A program made the translations under genes and the position numbers. Shown here piece by piece: positions 1 through 10,200 of a stretch of DNA of 40,729 bases (position 1 is its first letter; each line of letters opens with the position of its first letter). The DNA comes from HGM04593 sp045636125 (GTDB lineage: Bacteria; Bacteroidota; Bacteroidia; Bacteroidales; Bacteroidaceae). The notes under the pieces were generated by a model. It saw nothing but the letters and a program-made list of their open reading frames with translations. It ran no database searches and was not told the origin of the DNA. The stretch is from the NCBI GenBank assembly GCA_045636125.1, contig JAZTWX010000005.1, positions 1-40,729 of the forward strand, written 5' to 3'.

Positions 1-300
1 AAGCCGGAGACATGTTTGAGCGCAGCGAGTCGTTGACGGCCCAAGCACTTGCGACAAACAGCGAGCGGCAAGCCACGAAGCGACCGAAGAATGTCGCTTG
101 CGACTTGTGAGCAAAGCAAGTGGCGACCGGCAAGACGACAGCCCGAGTTTTTTGAGTACTTTTTTACAAAAAAGTACAAACAGACATTGCCATTAAAGCA
201 AAAAAAAGCTCACGGGCCACCGAGGAATTAAAGCACACGTTTATAAAAGATTCAATGCTTATTGCTAAAATATGAAGGTAAATTCGTAAAAAACATAATA
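1..300. repeat. Gene-free left edge with repeat-like sequence
   Basis: No convincing gene is visible here. The stretch is internally repetitive: CTTGCGAC occurs at about 48 and about 97, AGCGAG at 23 and 60, and CGACCG-type words recur. It ends in a perfect inverted repeat, GTACTTTTTT at 156-165 against AAAAAAGTAC at 168-177, with a 2-base spacer. From memory, a similar GTAC/T-tract/GTAC hairpin recurs between genes in Bacteroidales genomes, so an interspersed intergenic repeat is my best reading. A 60-codon frame at 49-231 runs through it but has repeat-like composition and is not called. Confidence 0.4.
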
Positions 301-323
301 GGGGCACCAGCTATATTTACCCC

Positions 324-340
324 TCAACTTTTGGAGTTGA
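324..340. repeat. Small inverted repeat
   Basis: TCAACT (324-329) and AGTTGA (335-340) form a 6-bp stem with a 5-base loop. It lies in the gene-free 1-504 region and is flanked by GGGG/CCCC runs that could lengthen the fold. No function can be assigned. Confidence 0.3.
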
Positions 341-391
341 TTCGTAATTATGGCTTGGCGTTGTTTTAGGCTCGTTTTGCTGCTCGCCACC

Positions 392-424
392 CGCGTGGCA
401 TAAACTTCGTCTATGCTTCACGCG
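392..424. repeat. Imperfect hairpin in the intergenic edge
   Basis: The arms 392-402 and 412-424 are complementary apart from a 2-base bulge (CGCGTGGCATA against TATGCTTCACGCG). The hairpin sits just beyond the GH20 terminator in the direction of that gene's transcription. It could be a second terminator-like fold or part of the edge repeat. Confidence 0.35.
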
Positions 425-445
425 ACTAATGGCTGCAAAACAAAA

Positions 446-479
446 TCTTCCCCCAAAAGCCGCGGCTTTTGGGGGAAGA
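446..479 (-). terminator. Terminator of the GH20 gene
   Basis: A perfect 34-base palindrome has arms 446-462 and 463-479. It lies 25 bases beyond the stop codon of the minus-strand GH20 gene. On the minus strand the stem is followed by a T-rich but interrupted stretch, so it fits an intrinsic terminator with a weak U-tract. Confidence 0.7.
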
Positions 480-504
480 ATGTTATTCAATTTGTTTGCA
501 ACGC

Positions 505-3500
505 TTATTTTACAAGCACCTTCTCGCCGTCGATGATGTAGATACCGGGAGCGGTAGCCTCCTTCAAGAGGTTGCCGCGAAGGTCGTAAATGGCGGTGCG
601 CTTCTCGTTACTCTCAATAATGGAAATTCCTGTTGGAACCTCCACGTTCGACTGCTCGAACTCCCAAGTGCAGGCGCCCCAGAAGGGTTTCATCAATATA
701 AACTTCCAGGAATTCTGGTTGCTGTACCAGCTGTTGTTGCCGGCCTCGTCAATGATGCAGATTCCTGTTGTTCCGTCGAGTGTTCTCTCTTCGAGTCTCC
801 AAGCATACTCCTGGCCTGTCTTTATGGCTGTCTCACCGTTGTAGGCTGTGGGGTAGGCGGCTGTGCCTGTAGCCTTGTTGTAGATGTAGATTGTGCCGTC
901 GGGGTTCTTTACAATGCTCCACAACATATTGTCGCTTGTGCTTTTTGAAAGTGGGGCTACAATGTCGGTGGCGCTGTTGTAACCGGCGTATTGGCCAAAC
1001 CAAATGTTGCGGATGTAATAGTAATAATCCTCGCTCAGCCCTTGTGCAATGCTGGTTCTTTCCATCATTTGGAATGTGTGGTAGAGCGCGACGTAGGCGT
1101 TATACTGCTGCTCGCTTATGCTGCCCTGTGCAAGTGCGTCGGTGGCGGGGTCGATTACGCTTGCCTGCAGGTAGTCGAGTGCCTCCTGTGTGTACTCTCC
1201 CATCTCGCCGGGTTTTGCGGTGAGGGTGATTATATTGCATTTATATACAAGGCCTTGCAACTGTGCTGTGTAGTCGTCTATCTCTATAATTTTCCAGGTT
1301 CCGTTGTAGCAGAGAGCGGCCTCGTCCTTTGCATAAACCTCGCCCGAACATTCGGCGCTCAAGCGTTTTACGCTGCCTGTCATCTTGTCGCTGTAGCCCT
1401 CGGCTGCCGAAATTGTTACAACGCCGGGGATGTAGGTGAAATTCTGTGTTGCAATGGTGGCTTTGTCTATTCTCAATGTTGTACCGTTGTCGCTGAGTGT
1501 TGCGGCAGTGTTGTAATTGCCAAGTGTTATCTGCTGGTTGCTGAACACGTTGGTCATTTTGTATCCACCCTCGGTAGCGGTGAACTGCCACAACTCCTCG
1601 GGCTCGGTCTGCGGGGTGTAGTGGAAGCGGATGCCCTTGTTCTTCTGGTACATTGTGGCGCCCTCGTACTGTCTCTTGTAGTAGGTCGATGCCGATACAA
1701 TCTGGTAGGTCTTGCCCTCTGCAGGCATTGTTATGGGCGCGTTCTTGTAGCTTTCGAGCGCTGCTTGCAGTGCTTCGGTGTCGGCAGCGTTGTTGTATGC
1801 GGCCTGCAATGCGTCGTGAATCTCGGCAGCAGGGTAGCCTACGCCCCCACGGGTTGCGGTGGCAAGAATCTCTTTCGCCTCTCTTGCAGCCTGCTCGGCA
1901 GCGGTGTATTGTGTGGGCTCAATGTAGTGTTTTGCGTATTTGTAGTCGAGCAACTCGAAAATCTCGTCGTGGCTCTGCAGGCGGTTGTAGAAGTCACCCC
2001 AGTCTTTCTTTGAGTTCTCCAGCCAACCAATCTCTGAAAGGGCAAGCATACGGGGCAGTAGCTGGTACTCCACCTCGTCGATGTCGTTGGTTGTTTCGGT
2101 CCACATATTGCCCTGAACACCAAGTGCAAAATCTTCCCTGCCCTGGAGGTCGCTCAAGGGGTTGAGTCCATAAATCTCCTCAGCGGTGTTTATGCCCCAT
2201 CCTCCGTTGTAGAGCTCGTCTACAAAGCGGTTGTTCTCTTCCGACTGCATAAAGTCGAGGTAGAGATACTGGTAGGGTACAATAATCGATTTCATGCCTC
2301 TGTTTGCTGCCTGCCCGCTGTAGTTGATGCCGTTCCACGCCATAATTACAGGCTTGATCTTGTTGTTGTCGTTCCAGTTTTTCAAGAGCTCGTCCCACAC
2401 AACAATGTCCTTGCCGTGTTTCTCCTTAACGTATGTTCCAAGCTCCTCTACCAACCACGACTGCAACTGGTTTACGCTGTTGAGTCCAAGCTGTTTCACT
2501 CTGTCGAGACACTGTTTGTTGGTGCTCCATTGCTCGGTGGGGCACTCGTCGCCGCCAAAGTGAATATATTGGTGGGGGAAGATGCCTGCAAGGTTGTCCA
2601 TAATGCATTTGAGGAAATCTATAACTCGGTCGTCGCCGATGTTGAGCACGTCGTGAGAAATTCCACCATCGATGCGCACCTCATATTTCTTTGTAGAATC
2701 GCAACTGAATTCAGGGTAAGCTGTTATGGCTGCCACCATATGGCCGGGGAGGTCCACCTCGGGCATAATCTCAATGTTGCGCTCAAGAGCGTAGGCAACG
2801 ACCTCTTTAAGGTCCTCCTGTGAGTACCACATACCTCGGCCATACTCGGTGTCGTCGTAGAATGTCTGTCCGTCGCCGGGGTTGCAGAATGAGCCTGAAC
2901 GTATGGCTCCCACCTCGGTGAGTTTGGGGTATTCGGGTATCTCGATGCGCCAGCCCTGGTCGTCGGTGAGGTGCCAGTGGAAGCGGTTCATCTTGTAGAG
3001 TGCCATAATGTCGAGCACCTTCTTCACCTCCTCTTTGTTGAAGAAGTGACGTGCAATGTCGAGCATATATCCGCGGTGCCCAAGAACGGGGTTGTCCTGA
3101 ATGTCGAGGAAGGGAATCTCCCATTTGACGCCGCTTTGTGCCTCTTGTGCGAAAAACTCGCGCGGGAGCATCTGCTTCAGGGTCTGCAAGCCGTAGAACC
3201 AGCCGGCAAAGCCTGCAGCGGTAATCTCAATGCCCGTGTCGGTAACTTTCAGTGTGTATCCTTCGGCGGGCAGGCTGCTGTCGGTGCCGAACCATATTTC
3301 GCCTGCGGCGGGTGTGGCTGCAGCCTCTTTCACGGCAAGTTTAATGCCCGAGGCTTTTTCGAGCTGTGCTGCAAAGTCGGCGGCGTGTTTTTCGAGTGTT
3401 TCTCCGTTGTAAGTGATTGTGTTCAGCGTATTTAAGCCGAATTTTTCGTATTTTGTTATTGAGAGCGAGGCGGGCTGCGGAATAATGGAAACATTGCGCA

Positions 3501-4023
3501 AAGCCTCAATGGCAGCAATGTCAACCTCGTTGAACTGCACGGGGTTGTTCTCGTCGCCTGCGTCCCATAATCCGGCACCGCGGTTGTCGTTGGGGCCTCC
3601 CCACAGGTTTATAGAAACGCCTGTGTTCCCTTTGGGCTGAATTTCGTAACCGCTCGAGTATTTACTGTTGCTTGTCTTGTTGATGAAAAAGTCGCAAACC
3701 CCTTTGCTTGTGCTTGCTGTGGAGCGCAGTTTTTCGTTCTTGTCGGCTGTGTTTACATAGAGCGTGTAGCCTTTGCGGTTGGTGAAGCGGTAGCCGTCGG
3801 TGCTGTTGCCGGTGATTTTCCAGAAACGGCTGTCGTCGTCCTGCGATGCAGCCACTGTAATCTCCTCTTCGGGGGTTACGGCTCTTATCGCCTTGCCACC
3901 GTTCATAAAGTTGATTGTGTACCATTTTACATCGTCGCCGTTACTTGTGGCGGGAAAGCCTTGCGCGCCGATGTTTGCCCATCCGAGAATGGCGCAAAGA
4001 AGAAGCATTAGTTTTGTTTTCAT
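505..4023 (-). CDS. Secreted GH20 beta-N-acetylhexosaminidase, multidomain
   Basis: The enzyme should remove terminal beta-GlcNAc/GalNAc from glycans outside the cytoplasm. The 1172-residue product has a signal peptide (1-20), a ricin/lectin-like N-terminal part (about 30-170), a GH20 N-terminal domain (about 175-305) and a GH20 barrel (about 310-690). Family motifs are HWHLTDDQGW (349-358) and HFGGDEC (488-494), with the catalytic Asp492-Glu493 pair intact. Residues 705-760 look like a helical linker. Residues 770-915 look like a second lectin-like module. The last 30 residues (IYDLRG..., PGIYIIDGEKVLVK) are a beta-rich C-terminal tail of the type seen on type IX-secreted or surface-sorted Bacteroidota proteins. 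The protein is about twice the length of a bare GH20 enzyme. It is divergent from the GH84-GH2 gene and shares its upstream region. A possible -7 box (TACCTTTA) is at 4064-4071 with no good -33 partner. The GH20 assignment is secure; the flanking modules and substrate are inferred. Confidence 0.93.
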   Translation of the reverse strand: MKTKLMLLLCAILGWANIGAQGFPATSNGDDVKWYTINFMNGGKAIRAVTPEEEITVAASQDDDSRFWKITGNSTDGYRFTNRKGYTLYVNTADKNEKLRSTASTSKGVCDFFINKTSNSKYSSGYEIQPKGNTGVSINLWGGPNDNRGAGLWDAGDENNPVQFNEVDIAAIEALRNVSIIPQPASLSITKYEKFGLNTLNTITYNGETLEKHAADFAAQLEKASGIKLAVKEAAATPAAGEIWFGTDSSLPAEGYTLKVTDTGIEITAAGFAGWFYGLQTLKQMLPREFFAQEAQSGVKWEIPFLDIQDNPVLGHRGYMLDIARHFFNKEEVKKVLDIMALYKMNRFHWHLTDDQGWRIEIPEYPKLTEVGAIRSGSFCNPGDGQTFYDDTEYGRGMWYSQEDLKEVVAYALERNIEIMPEVDLPGHMVAAITAYPEFSCDSTKKYEVRIDGGISHDVLNIGDDRVIDFLKCIMDNLAGIFPHQYIHFGGDECPTEQWSTNKQCLDRVKQLGLNSVNQLQSWLVEELGTYVKEKHGKDIVVWDELLKNWNDNNKIKPVIMAWNGINYSGQAANRGMKSIIVPYQYLYLDFMQSEENNRFVDELYNGGWGINTAEEIYGLNPLSDLQGREDFALGVQGNMWTETTNDIDEVEYQLLPRMLALSEIGWLENSKKDWGDFYNRLQSHDEIFELLDYKYAKHYIEPTQYTAAEQAAREAKEILATATRGGVGYPAAEIHDALQAAYNNAADTEALQAALESYKNAPITMPAEGKTYQIVSASTYYKRQYEGATMYQKNKGIRFHYTPQTEPEELWQFTATEGGYKMTNVFSNQQITLGNYNTAATLSDNGTTLRIDKATIATQNFTYIPGVVTISAAEGYSDKMTGSVKRLSAECSGEVYAKDEAALCYNGTWKIIEIDDYTAQLQGLVYKCNIITLTAKPGEMGEYTQEALDYLQASVIDPATDALAQGSISEQQYNAYVALYHTFQMMERTSIAQGLSEDYYYYIRNIWFGQYAGYNSATDIVAPLSKSTSDNMLWSIVKNPDGTIYIYNKATGTAAYPTAYNGETAIKTGQEYAWRLEERTLDGTTGICIIDEAGNNSWYSNQNSWKFILMKPFWGACTWEFEQSNVEVPTGISIIESNEKRTAIYDLRGNLLKEATAPGIYIIDGEKVLVK

Positions 4024-4138
4024 ATCATTTGGTTTTTTGTTGTTGCCAAAAAGATGTACCTTGTAAAGGTATGAAAAAAAAGAGAAAAATAGTGTTGCAA
4101 TTACTTTTTTATTTTAATAAATTAAATTTTTAATTAAA

Positions 4139-4170
4139 TTTGTCTCTAATATGCTATTTCATTATATTCG
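4139..4170 (+). promoter_or_regulatory. Bacteroidota-type promoter for the GH84-GH2 gene
   Basis: TTTG at 4139-4142 is followed after 20 bases by TATATTCG (4163-4170), which matches the TTTG-N19/21-TAnnTTTG consensus with one mismatch. The predicted transcription start is near 4177, giving a leader of about 34 bases before the ATG at 4211. Confidence 0.6.
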
Positions 4171-4210
4171 CATCGATACAACTGAAAATAATTTTAACTA
4201 GTCAAATAGT

Positions 4211-7200
4211 ATGAAACATTTTTCAAAATTGTTCCTTTTGATGGCTGCAATGCTGCTCGCGTTTGGTGTGGCTCCGTTGTCTGCCCAGAAGGCTGAAATT
4301 TATCCTCTCCCCCAAGAGATTGAGTGGAGCGGGCAAGTTGCTTTCCCCGCATCTGCTGCTTACACCATTGTGGGCGAGAGTAGTGCCGACGCCGACGCTG
4401 TTGCGTTGTTCAAGAAGAACTTTACAACCGGCGGTGCAGTGCAGGTGATTATGGGTGAGCGTGGCGACGCCGCAATTGCCGAGTATGAAAGCCTTATCCC
4501 CGAAAAGAGTGAGGGTTATTACCTCTCTGTGGAGGAGGGTAAAGTGATTATTGCCGGAAACGACGGCGCAGGAACGTTCTATGGCGTGCAGAGCTTCATT
4601 CAGGTAGCTTCGCAGCCCAATGTGATGGCGGTTACAGTGACCGACTGGCCCGATGTCCCCTTCCGTGGTCTTGTAGAGGGTTTCTACGGCAACCCTTACA
4701 GCGAGGCCAACCGTATGGGATTCTTCGACATGTTCGGAGAACAGAAGATGAACATCTACATCTATGGCCCCAAGGACGACGTTTACCACCGCGCGCAGTG
4801 GCGCGAAAATTATCCTGCCGAGCAGGCCGAAAAAATACGCTCCTATGTTAAGGCTGCAAAGGCCAACAAGGTCGATTTCGTGTGGGCTATCCACCCGGGT
4901 GAGAATATCCGGTGGAACAAGGAAGACAGCGTGAATGTGGTGAACAAGCTCAAGGCAATGTACGAACTTGGCGTGCGCACCTTTGCCGTGTTCTTCGACG
5001 ATGTTTGGGGCGGCGAGGGTACCCGCGGCGACAAACAGGCCGAACTTATGAACTACATTACCGATGAACTTAACGCTGCATACGACGATGTAAACCCCTG
5101 CATCATATGCCCCACGCAGTACAATCGTGGTTGGTCAAGCGGCGACTATCTCACACAACTCGGTACCAAAATGTACCCCGAGGTGCGCATTATGTGGACC
5201 GGAAACTCTGTGGTTGATATGATAAACAAGAGTGATATGCAGTGGATAAACCAGCAGATAGGCCGCAAAGCCTTCATCTGGCTCAACTACCCTGTGAACG
5301 ACTACTGCATCAACCACCTTCTTATGGGCCCCACCTATGGCAACGACCTCGACATTGCTTCAATGCTGTCGGGCTTCACATCGAACCCTATGGAGTATGC
5401 CGAGGCTTCAAAGGTGTCTCTCTTCAGCATTGCCGACTATAACTGGAATATGGAGGATTACGATGCCGACCAGTCGTGGTTGAACGCAATAAAATATGTG
5501 ATGCCCCGCAACGAGGAGTCGTTCAAATTCTTCTGCGAGAATAATGTCGATCTCGGCTCAACAGTGCACGGCTTACGCCGCACAGGTGAGTCGCCCGAAT
5601 TTGTGGCAGCAAGTGAGGTGTATAACCAAAAGGCGGCAGCCGGCGACAATGCCGCAGCCTTTGCCGCTGTGGGCGAGCAGTATACTAAATTCGTGAACGC
5701 TGCAGACGCTCTTCTTGCAACCGACGAGGCTCCCGAACTCATTGAAGAGATTACCCCCTGGCTCTTGAGTATGAAATATCTGGGATTGAAGGGTGTTTCT
5801 ACCGTTGAAATGAACAACGCCCTTTTGTGTGCCCAGCCCGACAGCTTCGTGAACAGCTATCTGCGTTATCAGCAGTATGACAAGGCGCAGGCTGCTCTTC
5901 GTTCGCGTGATTTCGAGGGCACCATCAAGCAGGCTACCCCGGTGGTTGCCACCCTCTATGTCGAGCCTTTTATAAAGAACTCTTTGAGCGAGCTTGTTGC
6001 ACGCTATAAGGAGGCCTACGATTATCGTCTCGATGTGTTCCCCGTGCAGGTTATCGAGAATGGTACATATTATATAAAGTACAACGGAAAATATCTCTCT
6101 AACACCACTCCCAACACCGATGGCAGCATACCGCAGTTTGTTGTGGGAAAAGACACCATCCGCCCGCAGAAGCAGGAGTGGAAGGTTACACTCGATGCCA
6201 ACGGCCGTTACAAGATTGTAAACCTCGAGGATAACCGTTACCTCAACGAAAAGGGACAGTTCACTGTAAGCGAGTCGACCAACCCCTACGACGCTGCTTG
6301 GCACACATACATAATTTACAAACAACCCGACGGAAAGTATGCTGTGCAGAACGGTGGCAGTGCGGGCGACAAACTGTGGACATCTAACGGCTCGCGCGTG
6401 AGCGCAAGCAGCAGCAACGAATTGTTGCCCTCGAGCTTCATCTTCGAATTTGTTCCCATAAGCGGGAAAGAAGAGGCTACAATGGAATTCACCGCCGACG
6501 GTATATATTATATAAAGGATGGCGGCCGCTACCTCACCAACAACAATATTGGCGGTTCGGGCGGAACTCCCACATTCATTTCGGTGTCGGCTCCTGGAGC
6601 AGCACAGGAGTGGCGCATCGCCCCCGACGCTTCGGGCAAGAACTGTTACAAGATAACAAGTGCTGTCGATGGCCGTTACCTCAACGAGAAGGGTGTGTTC
6701 GGTACAAACGCATATTATCCCGACTGGAATACTTATGTAATAACCATTCAGGACGGTCTTTGCTCATTGCGCCAGACACAGTCGGCCACCAATAAGGGAC
6801 TTAAATTCCTTGTATCGAACGGCACAAACCTCGTGGAGAGAGAAGTTTCTCACGCCGACAGCTACACAGTGGAGATAGCGCAGAAGTTCGTGGAGCCCGA
6901 GCCCGACCTCGAGCCCATAGAGCTTGAAACAGCCACAATAAAGAAATATAGAGTAGAGAACGTTGCCAACGGCAAGTTCATTTCAAATGGTGGCAACTAC
7001 GAAAACAATGCACGCATAGTGTATGCCGAAGGTTCTGAAACCGACAAGGCACAGCAGTGGGGCCTCTATCCCACAGGCGTAAAGGACGAATATGTACTTG
7101 TGAACGCCGGTTCTAAACGTGCGCTCGATATGGCCCCCGAGGTGGGTTACCCCGTGCAGTGGAGTTTCAACCCCTACAACACCAACCAGGTATTCAAGCT

Positions 7201-10200
7201 GGTGAAGAAAGAGGCCGATATCTACCAGCTTCTCAACGCCGGCAATATTGCCGAGTGCTTGGGAACAAGCACAAGCGGCACACCCGCCATTGTGAGCGCA
7301 ACAGGCGAAAACACCCTCTTCCGCTTGGTTGAAACAGAGGAGATGGCTTTGAATTTCCCCGTTGCAAACAAATTCTTCGTGATAAGCTGCGCGGCAACAG
7401 GCAAGGTAATTACTTGTCGCTCGAACAGCTACCTCAACAGCTTTGTCTATTCCGATGCATACACCGGCAAGAGCGGTCAGGTGTGGCGCATGTCGTCGGG
7501 CAATAAGGCCTATGTCTTTACATCGACACAATGCGGCCTTTCGCTCGACCTGGGCTTGAGCGGTGCTTGCACTCCCTTGCTCTACACAACAGACACCGGC
7601 AATGCCAACCAGAACATCTATACCGAAGAGGTTGCCGGCAAGGAGGGCGTGTACCTTCTCTATGCCCTCAACAGCAGCAACGCAAAATATTACCTGCAGG
7701 CTGTAGACGGTGAGGCTTTTGCAACCACAACAACCAAAGGCGAGGCTACAGAATTTACACTCTCAATGGTTGCCGGCAAGTTCGGCAACGACTGGGAGAA
7801 CCAGGAATTCTTCGAGGAGAACAAGGAGGCTGCTCACGCAACCTTCATCCCCTATACATCGACCTCGCTTATGAAGGCCGATGCCGCATACGAAAAGCCC
7901 TGGCTAACCCCTGAAAATGCCGACTACCTCAACCTCAACGGAACCTGGAAATTCAAGTTCGTGAGCGAGCCCGGTATGCGTCCCGGTGAGGCTGAATTCT
8001 GGGGCGACGATGCAAACGTGTCGGCCTGGGACAACATCGACGTTCCCTCTTGCTGGGAAATGAAGGGCTACGACCTCCCGCTGTATGTAAACGTGGAGTA
8101 TCCTTTTGTGAACAACCCTCCCTACATCAATAACAAGGTGAGCGGCGTTGGCAATAACCCCGTAGGTTCTTACCGCCGCACCTTCACCCTGCCTGCCGGT
8201 TGGGCCGAAAAGAATGTGTTCCTGCACTTCGATGGTCTTTACAGCGCAGCTTACGTTTGGGTGAACGGTAATTATGTGGGCTATACACAGGGTGGAAACA
8301 ACGACCACGAATTCGAGATTGCAAAATATGTGCGCGAGGGTGAGAACAACATCAGTGTGCAGGTACTTCGTTGGAGCGATGCCTCTTACCTCGAAGGACA
8401 GGATATGTTCCATATGAGTGGACTTCACCGCGATGTTTATCTCTATGCAACTCCCAAGGCTTTTGTCCGCGACCACTATATTACATCCACCCTCGACGAG
8501 GGCTATACAAGCGGCTCAATGAACGTTGCCTTTGAGGTTGAGAACCGCGGCTCTGCGCTTGTTACAAAGAATATAGAGATAGAACTGCTCGATGCACAGG
8601 GCGCTGTTGTAGCATCGCAGGCGCAGCAGGTTGCTGTGGAGGCCGGCGTTACAAACAAAGAGTCTGTGGCATTTGCAGGGCTCAACAACCTCCTTGCCTG
8701 GACTGCGGAGACTCCCAACCTCTACACCGTTATTGTGCGCCAGAAAGACGACGCCGGTGCCGAGGAGATGGTGTTCTCTACAAAATTCGGTTTCCGCAAA
8801 GTGGAAATAAAGGATGGCGTGGTGCTTGTAAACGGCCAGCGAGTATTCTTCAAGGGTGCCAACACACAGGACACTCATCCTCTATATGGCCGCACAATGG
8901 ATGTGGAGACTATGCTCAAGGATATTGTGATGATGAAGCAGAGCAATATGAACACCGTGCGTACCAGCCACTATCCCCGTCAGGCGAAAATGTATGCAAT
9001 GTTCGACTACTACGGTCTTTATATAATGGATGAGGCCGATGTGGAGTGCCACAAGAGCTGGGAAGATAAAAAGAAAAACAGCATTTCGAACGATGCTACT
9101 TGGAGAGCGCAGTATGTCGACCGCACCGTGCGTATGGTGTACCGCGACCGCAACCACCCGTCGGTTGTTTTTTGGTCGCTCGGTAACGAGTCGGGTACAG
9201 GCGTAAACTTCAATTTCACATACGCCGCAACACGTGCTCTCGACAGCCGTCCCATACATTACGAGGGTTACTCTGCCGATGGCTCTGCAGCAAACACCGA
9301 TATGCAGTCGAAAATGTACCCCGACCTTGCTTTCGTGCGTCAATATTCGGCCAACAGCATAGGCGGCGAGCCTTTCTTCCTCTGCGAGTATGCCCACGCT
9401 ATGGGTAACTCTGTGGGTAACCTCCAGGAGTACTGGGATATCATAGAGAACAGCCGTTACGGTATTGGCGGTTGCATCTGGGACTGGGTTGACCAGTCGA
9501 TTTACGACCCTCAGGCTATTCTCAGTGGTAATCTCACAGTGAACGGCTTCCCCAAATACACCACAGGTTACGACTATCCCGGTCCTCACCAGGGTAACTT
9601 CGTGAACAACGGTATTATTACAGCCGACCGTGCCTGGACATCGAAACTCACCGAGGTTAAGAAGGTTTACCAGTATGCAGCGTTCACTTACGATGCAGCT
9701 TCAAAGACTTTGATGGTGAAGAACAAGTACAACTTCCTCAATCTCGATATTTTCACACTCCGTTACTCGGTTCTCTGCAACGGCGAGCTTGTTGAGGAGG
9801 GTACTCTCGATGTTCCCTCAACTGCCCCCGCGGCAACTGCCGAAATATTATTGCCCATCGCAACAAAGATGGATGACGGAGCCGAATATCTGCTCAACGT
9901 GGAGCTCTTGAAGAAGAGTGCCGAGGAGTGGTGCGAGAGCGGCTACTCACTGGCAGCCGAGCAGTTCACCTTGCAGGAGCGTGCAGCATTGCCCGCAGTT
10001 GCGGCAAGCGGCGACTTGCTCACACTCTCGACAACAGGAGGTTACTCGGTGAGCAACGGCAATATCTCGTTCAAGCTCGGTGCCGACGGCTTTGTAACCG
10101 AGTGGGTTGCCAACGGTGTTAAAGTGCTGGAGCCTGCCTCTCTCCCCGCATACAGTAACATCCGCTGGATTGAAAACGAGAGCCCCTATGGCAAGCACAA

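Noticed and set aside
49..231. A 60-codon plus-strand open frame
   Set aside because: It runs through the repeat-like edge sequence and its hairpin, has low-complexity Lys/Phe/Arg content and no promoter or family resemblance.
991..2013. Long antisense frames opposite GH20, korB, purA and the sialidase (also near 12233-13120, 31865-32857 and 36685-37596)
   Set aside because: All lie opposite well-supported genes and give Cys/Val-rich products without motifs. They are by-products of the third-position preferences of this genome.
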